Source: Candidatus Omnitrophota bacterium (GTDB lineage: Bacteria; Omnitrophota; Gorgyraeia; Zapsychrales; Zapsychraceae). Taken from it: DNA of 7,856 nucleotides. Within the stretch, counting starts at the first letter, position 1; every line of letters starts with the position of its first letter. The position numbers and the translations under genes were made by a program. This document shows, piece after piece, positions 1-7,114 of the stretch. Location: positions 1-7,856 of the forward strand of contig DAOWBD010000039.1 of assembly GCA_030634235.1 (NCBI GenBank), written 5' to 3'. Under the pieces are notes generated by a model. The model was given only the letters and a program-made list of their open reading frames with translations. It did no database searches and had not been told where the DNA came from.

Positions 1-2582
1 CGAAGAATGATATCCTGACCATTATCACGACGCTCTTCGAGAAAAATAATACGTACGGGCGGGACTTTCAGGCGAGCGCGTTCACGCCGGAAGATGTGAT
101 CAAGCGCAAGGTTTCGATCCTGGAGAAAATACGGTCGCTACGGGAGAGCCTTCCCTCGGAAACCCATGCCCGCTTTATCAAGTCTGTCGATAAATTCTTA
201 GGGAAGCATACCAGAGGATTTGATATTGACAGCGTCTCCGATTATTTTGCCAGGGAGGATGTTCCGGTTAAGAAGGGAACGCAGGTTTCTTCCGACGTGG
301 ATAAGTTATGGATAACGATCCGGACGGACTTAAAGGATCTTTGCGAGGAAGAGGCGTATTCTCTTTTTAACCCTTATGTCGATATGTTCCTGCGGGTCAT
401 CGGCGGGTTTTACGCCTTAACGTCGAAGGACGATTGCCTGTTCTTAAACGAGCTTAACAAGCGGGCCGGATCGCTGTTCGATGAGGACTACGTGACTGTT
501 GAGGAACTCTATTATCGTTTAGCGACTCGTGTTCATCATTACCTGATTGACGAGTTTCAGGATACGAGCCGCTTGCAGTGGCGCAATCTTGCGAAGATGG
601 CCGAGGAGGCGCTCTCGACGGGTGGGACATTATTTTATGTCGGCGACCGCAAGCAGGCAATCTACGGCTTTCGCGGCGGCGATGTCGCGTTGTTCGACGA
701 GATCAAAGAGACGTTCGGCGCCTTTAATGTCGCGGTTGATGTGCTGACGAATAACTGGCGCAGCCAAAAGCGGATCGTCGAATTCAATAATACTGTTTTT
801 TCTCTGGATAATCTTAAACGGTTCATTGCGCAGAAAGAATCCTATGAGGCCGGCAAGAACAAGAAGGCGCCGGTTTGTTTCAGCGACGGGGATATTGCCG
901 AGATCGGTCATATTTTTAAGAGCGCGCGGCAGGTGCCTCAGGTTGAAGACGACGGCGGCTATGTCTGCATGGAATATATCGAGGCCGATAAAAAAGAGGA
1001 CCGTGACCGTCTTATTCGGGAGAAGGTTGTTACCCTTGTCCGCGGCTTAAAGGAGCGATTTGCTTACCGGGATATCGCGATCCTGACCCGGGGGAACAAG
1101 GAGATCAAGGAGATCACCAACTGGCTTCTCGAGGAGGATATTCCCGTCGAGAGCGAGCGGACATCGGACATCACCGAGAACAGCTTCATTGTCGAATTGA
1201 TCGCGCTCTTGCGGTTTTTGGATTCCCCGATTGACAACTTAGCCTTCACGACCTTTATTCTTGGCGATATCTTCACGCGGGCGACCGGCCTGTCGACGGA
1301 GGAAATGCACCGGTTCGTCTTTGGCCTCAGGAAGCGGATCGCGAGTGAAAAGGACCTGTACTTGTATAAGGAGTTCCGCGCGCGTTATCCGGAAGTTTGG
1401 CAAACGTTCATTGAGGAATTCTTCCGCAACGTCGGGCTCTACCCGCTTTACGAGCTTAGCGTTACCGCCTACAGCCGGTTCAAGATTCTCGAGCATTGCC
1501 GCGAGGCTCAGGGGTTTTTGATGCACTTTCTCGAGCTGATCAAGAAGATCGAGGAAGAACACACCGACATCGCTTCTTTTCTCGCGTATCTTGAGGAGCT
1601 CAAAGGCGAGGACCTCTACGTGCAGGTTGCCGACAGCGACGCGGTGAAAGTCCTGACGATCCATAAATCCAAGGGGCTTGAATTCCCCGTCGTGGTTCTG
1701 CCGTATCTCATGATGGATATCCAGATCGGCGCCAGCGGAGGGGAGTATCAACCGTCGTATATCCTGCGCCAACACGACGAGCATATGGAACTCCTGCGCA
1801 TCAAGACGAAATACCTGAAATTCTCCGACGATCTTTACAGCATTTACCGGCAGGAATATAAGGTGGCCTTTTGTTCGGAATTAAACAGCATGTATGTTGC
1901 GCTGACGAGGCCGAAGAACGAGCTCTACGGCTTTATTCCCAAGCGCGCGGGCAACGGCTCTAATTGCGCGCAGTTCTTGATTCCCGAAGATCACTATGTT
2001 CAAGGGAAACAGCAGCACTATGAATCGGCCGGGCCCGGGGCTGCCGCGACCGTCAAGGTCCCGCCGCCGGATTATCCCGATTGGATCGATTACTTAAAGG
2101 ACGAATTTCTCGACGACGGTCATTTGAGGAACCGGCCGCAGCGCCTTAAGGGAGAGATCATGCATTATATTCTCTCGCAGGTCGGCAACTTAAGCGACGG
2201 GGAGCAGGAAACAATCATTGATCGCGCGCTTGAGCAGGCGAAGTTTCATTTTGCGCGGGCCGGCGGGTGGGATGAGTATCGAACTTGGTTAGAGGAATTG
2301 CTTGCGCATCAAGACATGAAGAGGTTCTTTTATTGCGACGATGCCGAGGTGTGGACGGAGAGGGAAATGGTCAACGCGGCCGGCCACACGAAGCGTTCCG
2401 ACCGCTTGATTGTTTTTGAGAATGAGATCTGGATCGTGGACTTTAAAAGCGCGAAAGACCCGAACGCGCCGTATCAGGCCCAGGTCGGGGAGTATAAGGA
2501 TATTCTTCAGGGGATTTATCCCCAGCACACGGTCAAAGGGTTTCTGATCTATCTGGACTGTTTTGAGGCTGAGGACGCATGA
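1..2582 (+). CDS. AddA/RecB-like UvrD-family helicase-nuclease, 5' end outside the window
   Basis: ATP-dependent DNA helicase with a C-terminal nuclease, expected to unwind and trim double-strand breaks ahead of RecA loading. The frame is open from base 3 to the window edge, so the GTG at 96 is internal and Walker A (motif I) lies upstream. Visible superfamily 1 motifs are II (LIDEFQDTSRLQW, about 543-581), III (GDRKQAIYGFRGGD, about 642-683), IV (NWRSQ, about 753-767), V (LTIHKSKGLEFPVVV, about 1653-1697) and VI (YVALTRPKNELYGF, about 1893-1934). The C-terminus is a RecB-family PD-(D/E)XK nuclease: a His near 2163, Asp at 2400-2402, DFK at 2439-2447 and a QVGEY (QxxxY) motif near 2481. The stop overlaps the start of the AddB-like gene (ATGA), so the two are translationally coupled. 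AddA or RecB-like is certain at family level; the exact subfamily is not. Confidence 0.9.
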   Translation, partial: KNDILTIITTLFEKNNTYGRDFQASAFTPEDVIKRKVSILEKIRSLRESLPSETHARFIKSVDKFLGKHTRGFDIDSVSDYFAREDVPVKKGTQVSSDVDKLWITIRTDLKDLCEEEAYSLFNPYVDMFLRVIGGFYALTSKDDCLFLNELNKRAGSLFDEDYVTVEELYYRLATRVHHYLIDEFQDTSRLQWRNLAKMAEEALSTGGTLFYVGDRKQAIYGFRGGDVALFDEIKETFGAFNVAVDVLTNNWRSQKRIVEFNNTVFSLDNLKRFIAQKESYEAGKNKKAPVCFSDGDIAEIGHIFKSARQVPQVEDDGGYVCMEYIEADKKEDRDRLIREKVVTLVRGLKERFAYRDIAILTRGNKEIKEITNWLLEEDIPVESERTSDITENSFIVELIALLRFLDSPIDNLAFTTFILGDIFTRATGLSTEEMHRFVFGLRKRIASEKDLYLYKEFRARYPEVWQTFIEEFFRNVGLYPLYELSVTAYSRFKILEHCREAQGFLMHFLELIKKIEEEHTDIASFLAYLEELKGEDLYVQVADSDAVKVLTIHKSKGLEFPVVVLPYLMMDIQIGASGGEYQPSYILRQHDEHMELLRIKTKYLKFSDDLYSIYRQEYKVAFCSELNSMYVALTRPKNELYGFIPKRAGNGSNCAQFLIPEDHYVQGKQQHYESAGPGAAATVKVPPPDYPDWIDYLKDEFLDDGHLRNRPQRLKGEIMHYILSQVGNLSDGEQETIIDRALEQAKFHFARAGGWDEYRTWLEELLAHQDMKRFFYCDDAEVWTEREMVNAAGHTKRSDRLIVFENEIWIVDFKSAKDPNAPYQAQVGEYKDILQGIYPQHTVKGFLIYLDCFEAEDA

Positions 2583-5386
2583 ACACGACGACGACCGACA
2601 AAAGAATTATCACCTATTCCTTCTGCGAAAGCTTCAAGGATAAGCTCGTCGACCATATTCGGGAACAATACATTGCTCGTGGTATGTATTTAAGCCGGGT
2701 TGCGATCGTTTTCGGCGGCCGCCGGCCGGCGCTGTTTCTTAAACGCGATCTCGCCAATGAGTTGAAGAAGGGCTATTATCCACCGAGGTTCTTTACCATC
2801 GACGAGTTCATGCAGTACACGGTCGGGAAAAGCGAGGTCTTCGGGCAGGCGCAGGAACTGGACAATTGTTTTCTTCTTTATCAGTTGGCGAAGGACGTCG
2901 CGCCGGAGATCTTAAATGGGCGCGAGACGTTTGCGCAATTCCTGCCCTGGGCGCGCGAGATCTCAAAGTTTATTGACCATCTGGACCTCGAGAATATCGA
3001 CGACAAGTCGCTTAAAGATATTCAGTTTAACGCGCAGATCGGCTACGACGTCCCCGAAGATATTAACCGCTTGCTTGAGAGCATCATTGCCTTGCGCCGG
3101 TCGTATCATCAGGAGTTGATCGACCGGGCCACGTATTGCCGGGGCCTGCAATATTTAAAAGCGTCTGAGTTCGTTGGTAAACACGCCTTTGAAGAGTTCG
3201 ACCAGATCCTGTTCTGCAACTTTTTCTATTTCCACCGGACGGAAGAGACCGTGGTTAAGGACTTATACCGACGGGGCAAGGCGACGCTGATCTTTCAGGG
3301 CGACCAGCGCAAGTGGCCGGTGCTTGAGCGCATTTCTAAAATGTTCGCGTTTCCGATCCAAGAAGGGGAAACGCCTCGGATCCCGCAATTTTCTTTGAAC
3401 CTTCACGCCGGCTTCGATGTTCATTCTCAGGTCGGATCGGTTCGCGAGATCTTAAAAGGGATCAAAGATCCGGAGAACACGGTTATTGTTCTTCCCGACC
3501 CTGATCATATCATCCCGCTTTTGTCCGAGATTCACTCTTTGGTTAAGGACTTTAACGTTTCCATGGGCTATCCGCTCAAGCGCAGCAGTCTGTATTCTCT
3601 TTTCGAATTTATCTTCAGGGCGCAGTTGTCGTCGAAGGAGGGGCGCTACTACACAAAAGATTATTTAAAGGCCCTGCGCCATCCGTTTATCAAGAACCTG
3701 AAGGTGTCGTCGGATGCCGCGGTTGCGCGCGTTCTGGTCCATAAGATCGAAGAGGTGTTGACGGGCAAGGAGACGACACCTATTTCGGGCAGCCTGTTTA
3801 TCCGTCTGGAAGATATTGTCGGGCTTGAGGATGTGTATTTGCTGACCGTGGAAATGCTCAGACGTCTCGGCATCAATATCTCAAGAGAAGATCTGCGGTC
3901 TGTTCTTGATGAGATCCACGAGATGCTGTTTATCCGCTGGGAGAGGATCGATCATTTTCAAGACCTTTCCGTCGCTCTTGAATATTTTCTGGACATTCTC
4001 GTTGATAAAAGTTTTTTAAAGAACTATCCTCTTAATCTCAATATTGCCACGAAGATCTATGGGATCAAAGAGGAACTGGCGGGCGCTTCGTTCGCGCGCG
4101 AGGGTTTTAGCAAGGAGGAGATGTTTAGGATCTTCGAGGAGCGGATGAACCACGAGAAGATCCAGTTTAGCGGGTCGCCGCTTAAAGGCATGCAGATCCT
4201 CGGGCTGCAGGAGACGCGGTCGCTGAATTTCGATCATGTGATCATCCTCGATACCAATGAAGGGGCGCTGCCGAGCTTGCGGATCCACGAGCCGCTGATC
4301 CCGCGCGAGGTTATGATCAGCTTGGGGCTTGACCGTCTCGAACTCGAGGAGGAGATCCAGCGGTATCAGTTCATGCGGCTGATCTCGTCGGCAAAAGATG
4401 TCCATCTGGTTTATCAGGAGAGCAAGGATAAGGAACGGAGCCGTTTTGTCGAGGAGCTGATCTGGGAGGAACAAAAGAAAAGCGGGAAGATGACGGCGGC
4501 CGCGGTCGCGCGGCCGAGTTTTCTCGTCAATGTCCGTCCTAAGAAAAGGTCTGTTCGCAAGACCCCGGAGATGATTGATTTCTTAAGGGCGCATACTTAT
4601 TCCGCGTCGAGCATCAACATGTACCTGCGCGACCCGATGGAATTTTACATGAGTTATGTCTTGGGGTTGCGCGAGCAGGAAGACCTCTTAGACGAGCCCG
4701 AGGCCCGTCATGTCGGGACGTTCATTCATGAACTGCTCGAGGAGAGTTTCCGGCCCTTCTTGAACAAGGAGCCGAAGATCGATAAGGCCTTCCGGGATCG
4801 TTTCGCAAAAATATTCGAACAAAGATTCGAAGAAAAATTTGCGAAGTCGATGAAATCCGATTCGTTTCTGCTGCGCTCGGTTATCGTCGAGCGGCTGAAC
4901 CAGTTCCTGGACCATGAGCAGATGAGCGAGGAACGGGATGTCGAGGAGATCCTTTATTTGGAGAACCGATTTTCCGACGTCATTTCCATGCCCGTCGGGG
5001 ATATGAAGTTTCGGTATGTTGTCGACCGTGTCGATAAACTCAGGGACGGGACCGTTATGATTGTTGATTATAAGACCGGCAGCACGGATTCGCTGCCGAA
5101 GGCGATCGATCAGATCGCGAGCCTGGTGTTATCGCGCGAAGCGATCTACGAGAACATCAAGTCTTTCCAGGTCCCGCTGTATTTCCATTACTTGAGCAAG
5201 CAGTTTCCGGATCAGCCGATCAACGCGGCGCTGTACAACTTAAGGACATTAGAGTTGCACAAATTTATCGGGTCAAAGGTGACATTAGGCAGGGAGAAGA
5301 TCAACGAGATTTTCTTGAACGCCTTGAACTTCGTCATGACCGAGATCCTGGATCCGGACGTGCCTTTTGAGGAAGATAAGAAATAA
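2579..5386 (+). CDS. AddB-like PD-(D/E)XK nuclease, partner of the AddA-like helicase
   Basis: A 935-residue protein likely to pair with the upstream helicase as the second subunit of an AddAB-type resection complex. The start is the ATG of an ATGA overlap, with GAGG at 2571-2574 as ribosome binding site. Near the N-terminus (residues 42-55, VFGGRRPALFLKRD) it has the usual degenerate stretch of AddB proteins in place of a Walker A GKT. A helicase-like segment follows: a motif V-like block (LQETRSLNFDHVIILDTNEG) and then REVMISLGLDRLELEEE. The C-terminal nuclease has His717 (GTFIHELLE), Asp816 (DRVDKL), Asp830 and Lys832 (DYKTG) and Gln864/Tyr868 (QVPLY), so catalysis looks intact. All four cysteines (16, 97, 187, 213) lie in the first 213 residues. 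The position where relatives carry the first Fe-S cysteine is Asp685, and the chain ends at DPDVPFEEDKK where the other cysteines normally follow. Confidence 0.87.
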   Translation: MNTTTTDKRIITYSFCESFKDKLVDHIREQYIARGMYLSRVAIVFGGRRPALFLKRDLANELKKGYYPPRFFTIDEFMQYTVGKSEVFGQAQELDNCFLLYQLAKDVAPEILNGRETFAQFLPWAREISKFIDHLDLENIDDKSLKDIQFNAQIGYDVPEDINRLLESIIALRRSYHQELIDRATYCRGLQYLKASEFVGKHAFEEFDQILFCNFFYFHRTEETVVKDLYRRGKATLIFQGDQRKWPVLERISKMFAFPIQEGETPRIPQFSLNLHAGFDVHSQVGSVREILKGIKDPENTVIVLPDPDHIIPLLSEIHSLVKDFNVSMGYPLKRSSLYSLFEFIFRAQLSSKEGRYYTKDYLKALRHPFIKNLKVSSDAAVARVLVHKIEEVLTGKETTPISGSLFIRLEDIVGLEDVYLLTVEMLRRLGINISREDLRSVLDEIHEMLFIRWERIDHFQDLSVALEYFLDILVDKSFLKNYPLNLNIATKIYGIKEELAGASFAREGFSKEEMFRIFEERMNHEKIQFSGSPLKGMQILGLQETRSLNFDHVIILDTNEGALPSLRIHEPLIPREVMISLGLDRLELEEEIQRYQFMRLISSAKDVHLVYQESKDKERSRFVEELIWEEQKKSGKMTAAAVARPSFLVNVRPKKRSVRKTPEMIDFLRAHTYSASSINMYLRDPMEFYMSYVLGLREQEDLLDEPEARHVGTFIHELLEESFRPFLNKEPKIDKAFRDRFAKIFEQRFEEKFAKSMKSDSFLLRSVIVERLNQFLDHEQMSEERDVEEILYLENRFSDVISMPVGDMKFRYVVDRVDKLRDGTVMIVDYKTGSTDSLPKAIDQIASLVLSREAIYENIKSFQVPLYFHYLSKQFPDQPINAALYNLRTLELHKFIGSKVTLGREKINEIFLNALNFVMTEILDPDVPFEEDKK

Positions 5387-5389
5387 AGC

Positions 5390-5413
5390 AGGGAACGGCC
5401 GCGACCGTTCCCT
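5390..5413. repeat. 24-bp near-perfect palindrome behind addB; possible hairpin terminator
   Basis: Arms AGGGAACGG (5390-5398) and CCGTTCCCT (5405-5413) are exact reverse complements around CCGCGA. The central CGCG is itself self-complementary, so as DNA the whole 24 bp is a palindrome with a single C/A mismatched pair. It begins three bases after the addB stop, a typical place for a terminator. However, the bases after it are ACATAAAATAAAATTATTG, with no U-run, so a simple intrinsic terminator is not well supported. It could equally be a dispersed short palindromic repeat. Confidence 0.7.
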
Positions 5414-5497
5414 ACATAAAATAAAATTATTGTTCAAATTGATCGATGTGTAAAAGCCTGGGTGGATATTGGGTTTGTGGATATGGGGCCGGGCCTT

Positions 5498-5658
5498 AAT
5501 GGCACTACCTTAAGGGGTTTTGTCTTTGCGAGCCCCGCTTTTTGGGGCGAAGCAATCTCAGATCAGCTCAATTTGGCCTTAATATGGGATTGCTTCGTCG
5601 CCTGGAAGAACTGTAAAGGCTCCTTGCAACGACGGAATATGCTTAAGATAGTGCCATT
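5498..5658. mobile_element. MITE-like element with 17-bp terminal inverted repeats
   Basis: The ends AATGGCACTACCTTAAG (5498-5514) and CTTAAGATAGTGCCATT (5642-5658) are inverted repeats with one mismatch in 17. They enclose 161 bp that encode nothing recognisable. If one gap is allowed, the similarity extends outward by a few bases (CCTTAATGG against CCTAATGG). Such ends with no transposase fit a miniature inverted-repeat element or an IS shell moved in trans. The terminal sequence recalls ends of some IS4-type elements, but this is memory and not a match. No clear target-site duplication is visible. The right end abuts the point (5661) where hsdM homology begins. A 72-codon reading frame from 5462 to 5680 runs through the element and is judged spurious. 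Confidence 0.65.
5522..5633. repeat. Nested REP-like inverted repeat (GAAGCAATC family)
   Basis: The left half begins GTCTTTGCGAG and contains GGGGCGAAGCAATCTC (to 5559). The right half, GGGATTGCTTCGTCGCC ... CTCCTTGCAACGAC, is its imperfect reverse complement. The left arm also folds on itself (GCCCC GCTTTTT GGGGC). The pattern matches, from memory, the widespread bacterial palindromic repeat that runs GTCATTGCGAG ... GACGAAGCAATCCC. It lies wholly inside the 5498-5658 inverted repeats, so it is either the body of that element or a later insertion into it. Confidence 0.65.
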
Positions 5659-5660
5659 AG

Positions 5661-5888
5661 GATGTGAAGGGATTCTGTAATTCCTCAGCCATTGACAGGG
5701 TTCGAGAACTTGATTATGTATTGACTCCGGGACGATATGCCGGCTTGCCTGATGAAAAGGATGACTTCGATTTTAATGAGCGCTGCACAACTTTAAAAAA
5801 AGAGTTTGAAGAACAATTAAAAGAAGAAAAACTCAATATATTGATTAAAGAAAACTTAAAAAAAGTAAAGATTAATGGGAAGAAATGA
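5661..5888 (+). pseudogene. hsdM: HsdM remnant: C-terminus of a type I restriction-modification methyltransferase
   Basis: Only the last 75 or so residues of a type I modification subunit remain. They include the conserved tail GFCNSSAIDRVRELDYVLTPGRYAG, seen here as GFC near 5670 and DYVLTPGRYAG near 5712-5744, then a charged helical end (EEQLKEEKLNILIKENLKK). Intact HsdM proteins are roughly 500 residues and carry the SAM-binding and NPPF motifs, none of which are present. An in-frame TAG at 5658-5660, formed at the inverted-repeat end of the MITE-like element, precedes the first homologous codon. A GTG at 5664 is available but has no convincing ribosome binding site. The upstream part of the gene is not found to the left of the element, so it was deleted and not merely interrupted. 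The stop overlaps the ORF6N gene by 14 bp. The remnant is AT-rich compared with addAB. Confidence 0.82.
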
Positions 5889-6135
5889 AATAGTGAAATC
5901 TGAAGATATTCAAAAGAAAATATCGACTGTTAGATGTTTACAGGTGGTGCTTGATAGCGATTTGGCAAAGATTTATGGTGTTGAAACAAAGGTTTTGAAT
6001 CAAGCCGTAAAGCGAAATAAAGAGCGGTTTCCTGATGGATTTATGCTTCAACTAAGTGAAGAAGAACATGATTCTTTAAGGTCACAAATTGTGACCTTAA
6101 AGCTGGCCCTTGGCTTTTTAGGCCAAATGAAATAG
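5875..6135 (+). pseudogene. Truncated ORF6N-domain (KilA-N/antirepressor-type) gene
   Basis: The 86 residues begin with a clear ORF6N domain, a DNA-binding-associated module of phage-type regulators often found beside restriction loci. The diagnostic run is LDSDLAKIYGVETKVLNQAV (residues 26-45), followed by KRNKERFPDGFMLQLSEEE and LRSQIVTLK (68-76). In relatives this is followed by a RYxPYAFTEQGVAML stretch and a C-terminal region, giving about 170-190 residues. Here homology ends at residue 76 and the frame stops ten codons later, so the gene is broken. The ATG lies inside the end of the hsdM remnant, a coupling arrangement usual for operon members. A perfect palindrome (6076-6100) covers the point where homology ends. 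It could still make a short protein, but a functional ORF6N protein is unlikely. Confidence 0.75.
6076..6100. repeat. Perfect 12-bp-arm palindrome inside the ORF6N gene
   Basis: Arms TTAAGGTCACAA (6076-6087) and TTGTGACCTTAA (6089-6100) are exact reverse complements around a single A (6088). The inner 17 bp, GGTCACAAATTGTGACC (6080-6096), recurs with a compensatory change in the BRO-N gene. Symmetry with a one-base centre is typical of operators bound by dimeric regulators; an RNA hairpin would need to open the central bases to form a loop. No U-run follows, so it is not a terminator. Confidence 0.9.
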
Positions 6136-6245
6136 ATGAGATATTAGAATTAACACAAAAAATAACGGAAAAAAGAGGAGCGGAAGGCCTGAAACAAACG
6201 CAACAATTAAGGATTTCTTGACAGTTCAAAAGGAAAGGGCGCGGT
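6101..6245 (+). other. Relic sequence between ORF6N and BRO-N genes
   Basis: No intact gene is seen here, but the stretch does not look like ordinary intergenic DNA. In the frame running through the palindrome as VTNCDLKAG, an open stretch continues to a TGA at 6219-6221 and reads plausibly coding (FRPNEIDEILELTQKITEKR). A second frame from 6188 to 6274 reads PETNATIKDFLTVQKERARY before stopping inside the start of the BRO-N gene. The phrase IKDFLTVQ vaguely recalls RhuM-type virulence proteins, but it is too short to assign. The best reading is degraded remains of one or two accessory genes. A Shine-Dalgarno-like AGGAAAGGG at 6231-6239 serves the BRO-N ATG at 6246. Confidence 0.4.
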
Positions 6246-7114
6246 ATGGAGACAAAGAAAAGCAGCAAGAATAAAATGGCCGTATTTCAAGGGAAAAAAG
6301 TGCGGAGGTTATTTGCAAATGGGCAATGGTGGTTTTCGGTAATCGATGTCGTTGCTGTTTTAACCAATAGCGCTGATGCGCGTAATTACTGGAAAGTTTT
6401 AAAGCATCGTTTACTAAAAGAAGGGGCTGATCAAACGGTTACAAATTGTAACCGTTTGAAATTAGAATCCGCAGATGGGAAGATGAGACTGACCGATTGT
6501 GCCAACACAGAAACGATGTTTCGCGTCATTCAATCTATTCCTTCAAAAAAAGCTGAGCCGTTTAAAAGTTGGCTGGCGCGTGTTGGAAAAGAGCGTATTG
6601 ATGAGATTGAGGATCCTGAATTGGCTATGCAGAGAACAAAGGCTATTTATGAAAAGAAGGGTTATCCTAAAGATTGGATAGAAAAGCGGATGCGGGGCAT
6701 TGCCGTCAGACAGAAATTGACGGATGGTGGGATAACAGAGGGGTTGAGACAGATTTGGAATATGCCATTCTTACGAATGAAATCATGCAGGGGGCTTTTG
6801 AGCTAAAGGTGGAGGATTATAAAAAGCATAAGGGCCTCAAACGGGAGAATTTAAGGGACCATATGACGGATTTAGAGTTGATTTTAACGATGTTGGGCGA
6901 GGCGACAACAACAAAGATTACAGAAGACAGGGATTCGCAAGGTTATGACAGGCTTAAAAAGGACGCCCGGGATGGCGGCGCGGTAGCCGGGCGGACCCGT
7001 AAAGATATTGAAAGACAAACAGGGGAAAAAGTTATTTTAAAAAATAATTTTCTGCCAAAAAGAAAGTGGAGTAAACAAATTAAGGTTAATAAAGGTGGCG
7101 GACACATTTTGTGA
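6246..7114 (+). pseudogene. BRO-N (antirepressor/DinD-like) gene with a frameshift
   Basis: A BRO-family gene that would give about 289 residues if one base were restored. The ATG at 6246 follows AGGAAAGGG by six bases. The BRO-N domain covers about residues 12-115 (WWFSVIDVVAVLTNSADARN, TDCANTETMFRVIQSIPS, AEPFKSWLARVG), followed by the conserved WIEKRMRGIAVRQKLTD. Near 6724-6730 the frame changes. ACG GAT GG-TGG GAT AAC needs one more base to continue as TD-x-WDNRGV, after which the downstream frame carries EYAILTNEI, KKHKGLKRENLRDHMTDLEL and GEKVILKNNFLP to the stop at 7112-7114. The C-terminal half resembles E. coli DinD in its KGLKxxN ... DHM ... EL pattern; DinD is an SOS-induced protein acting on RecA filaments. 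The role here is unknown: antirepressor-like or restriction-associated. As the sequence stands, the product is split at about residue 160. A sequencing or assembly error is an alternative. Confidence 0.78.
6431..6459. repeat. Perfect 14-bp-arm palindrome inside the BRO-N gene
   Basis: Arms TCAAACGGTTACAA (6431-6444) and TTGTAACCGTTTGA (6446-6459) are exact reverse complements around one A (6445). The inner 17 bp, GGTTACAAATTGTAACC (6437-6453), equals the core of the ORF6N palindrome except that the C-G pair has become T-A on both sides. It encodes QTVTNCNRLK (residues 63-72), between the two halves of the BRO-N domain. It lies about 185 bp into the gene, similar to the about 200 bp offset in the ORF6N gene. 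Confidence 0.92.

Noticed and set aside
1239..1784. 181-codon open frame on the minus strand inside the AddA-like gene
   Set aside because: It lies wholly antisense to strongly conserved helicase motifs V and upstream regions, has no recognisable domain, and is explained by the codon bias of the plus-strand gene.
4016..4474. 152-codon minus-strand frame inside the AddB-like gene
   Set aside because: It is antisense to conserved AddB sequence and its composition is that of a reverse-strand shadow; no ribosome site or domain is visible.
4499..4515. GC-rich inverted repeat (CGGCCG ... CGGCCG) inside addB
   Set aside because: It falls in an alanine/arginine-coding stretch of low complexity and is expected from GC-rich codons; the arms are only six bases.
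5462..5680. 72-codon plus-strand frame between addB and the hsdM remnant
   Set aside because: It runs straight through both inverted repeats of the MITE-like element and has no protein similarity I recognise.
6041..6268. Minus-strand frame containing LRSQFVTLK, resembling an ORF6N motif in reverse
   Set aside because: The resemblance is a direct result of the perfect palindrome at 6076-6100, which reads almost the same on both strands; the rest shows no ORF6N sequence.
6702..6722. CCGTCA ... TGACGG inverted repeat just before the BRO-N frameshift
   Set aside because: Six-base arms with a nine-base spacer are common by chance, and nothing ties the repeat to the frameshift.
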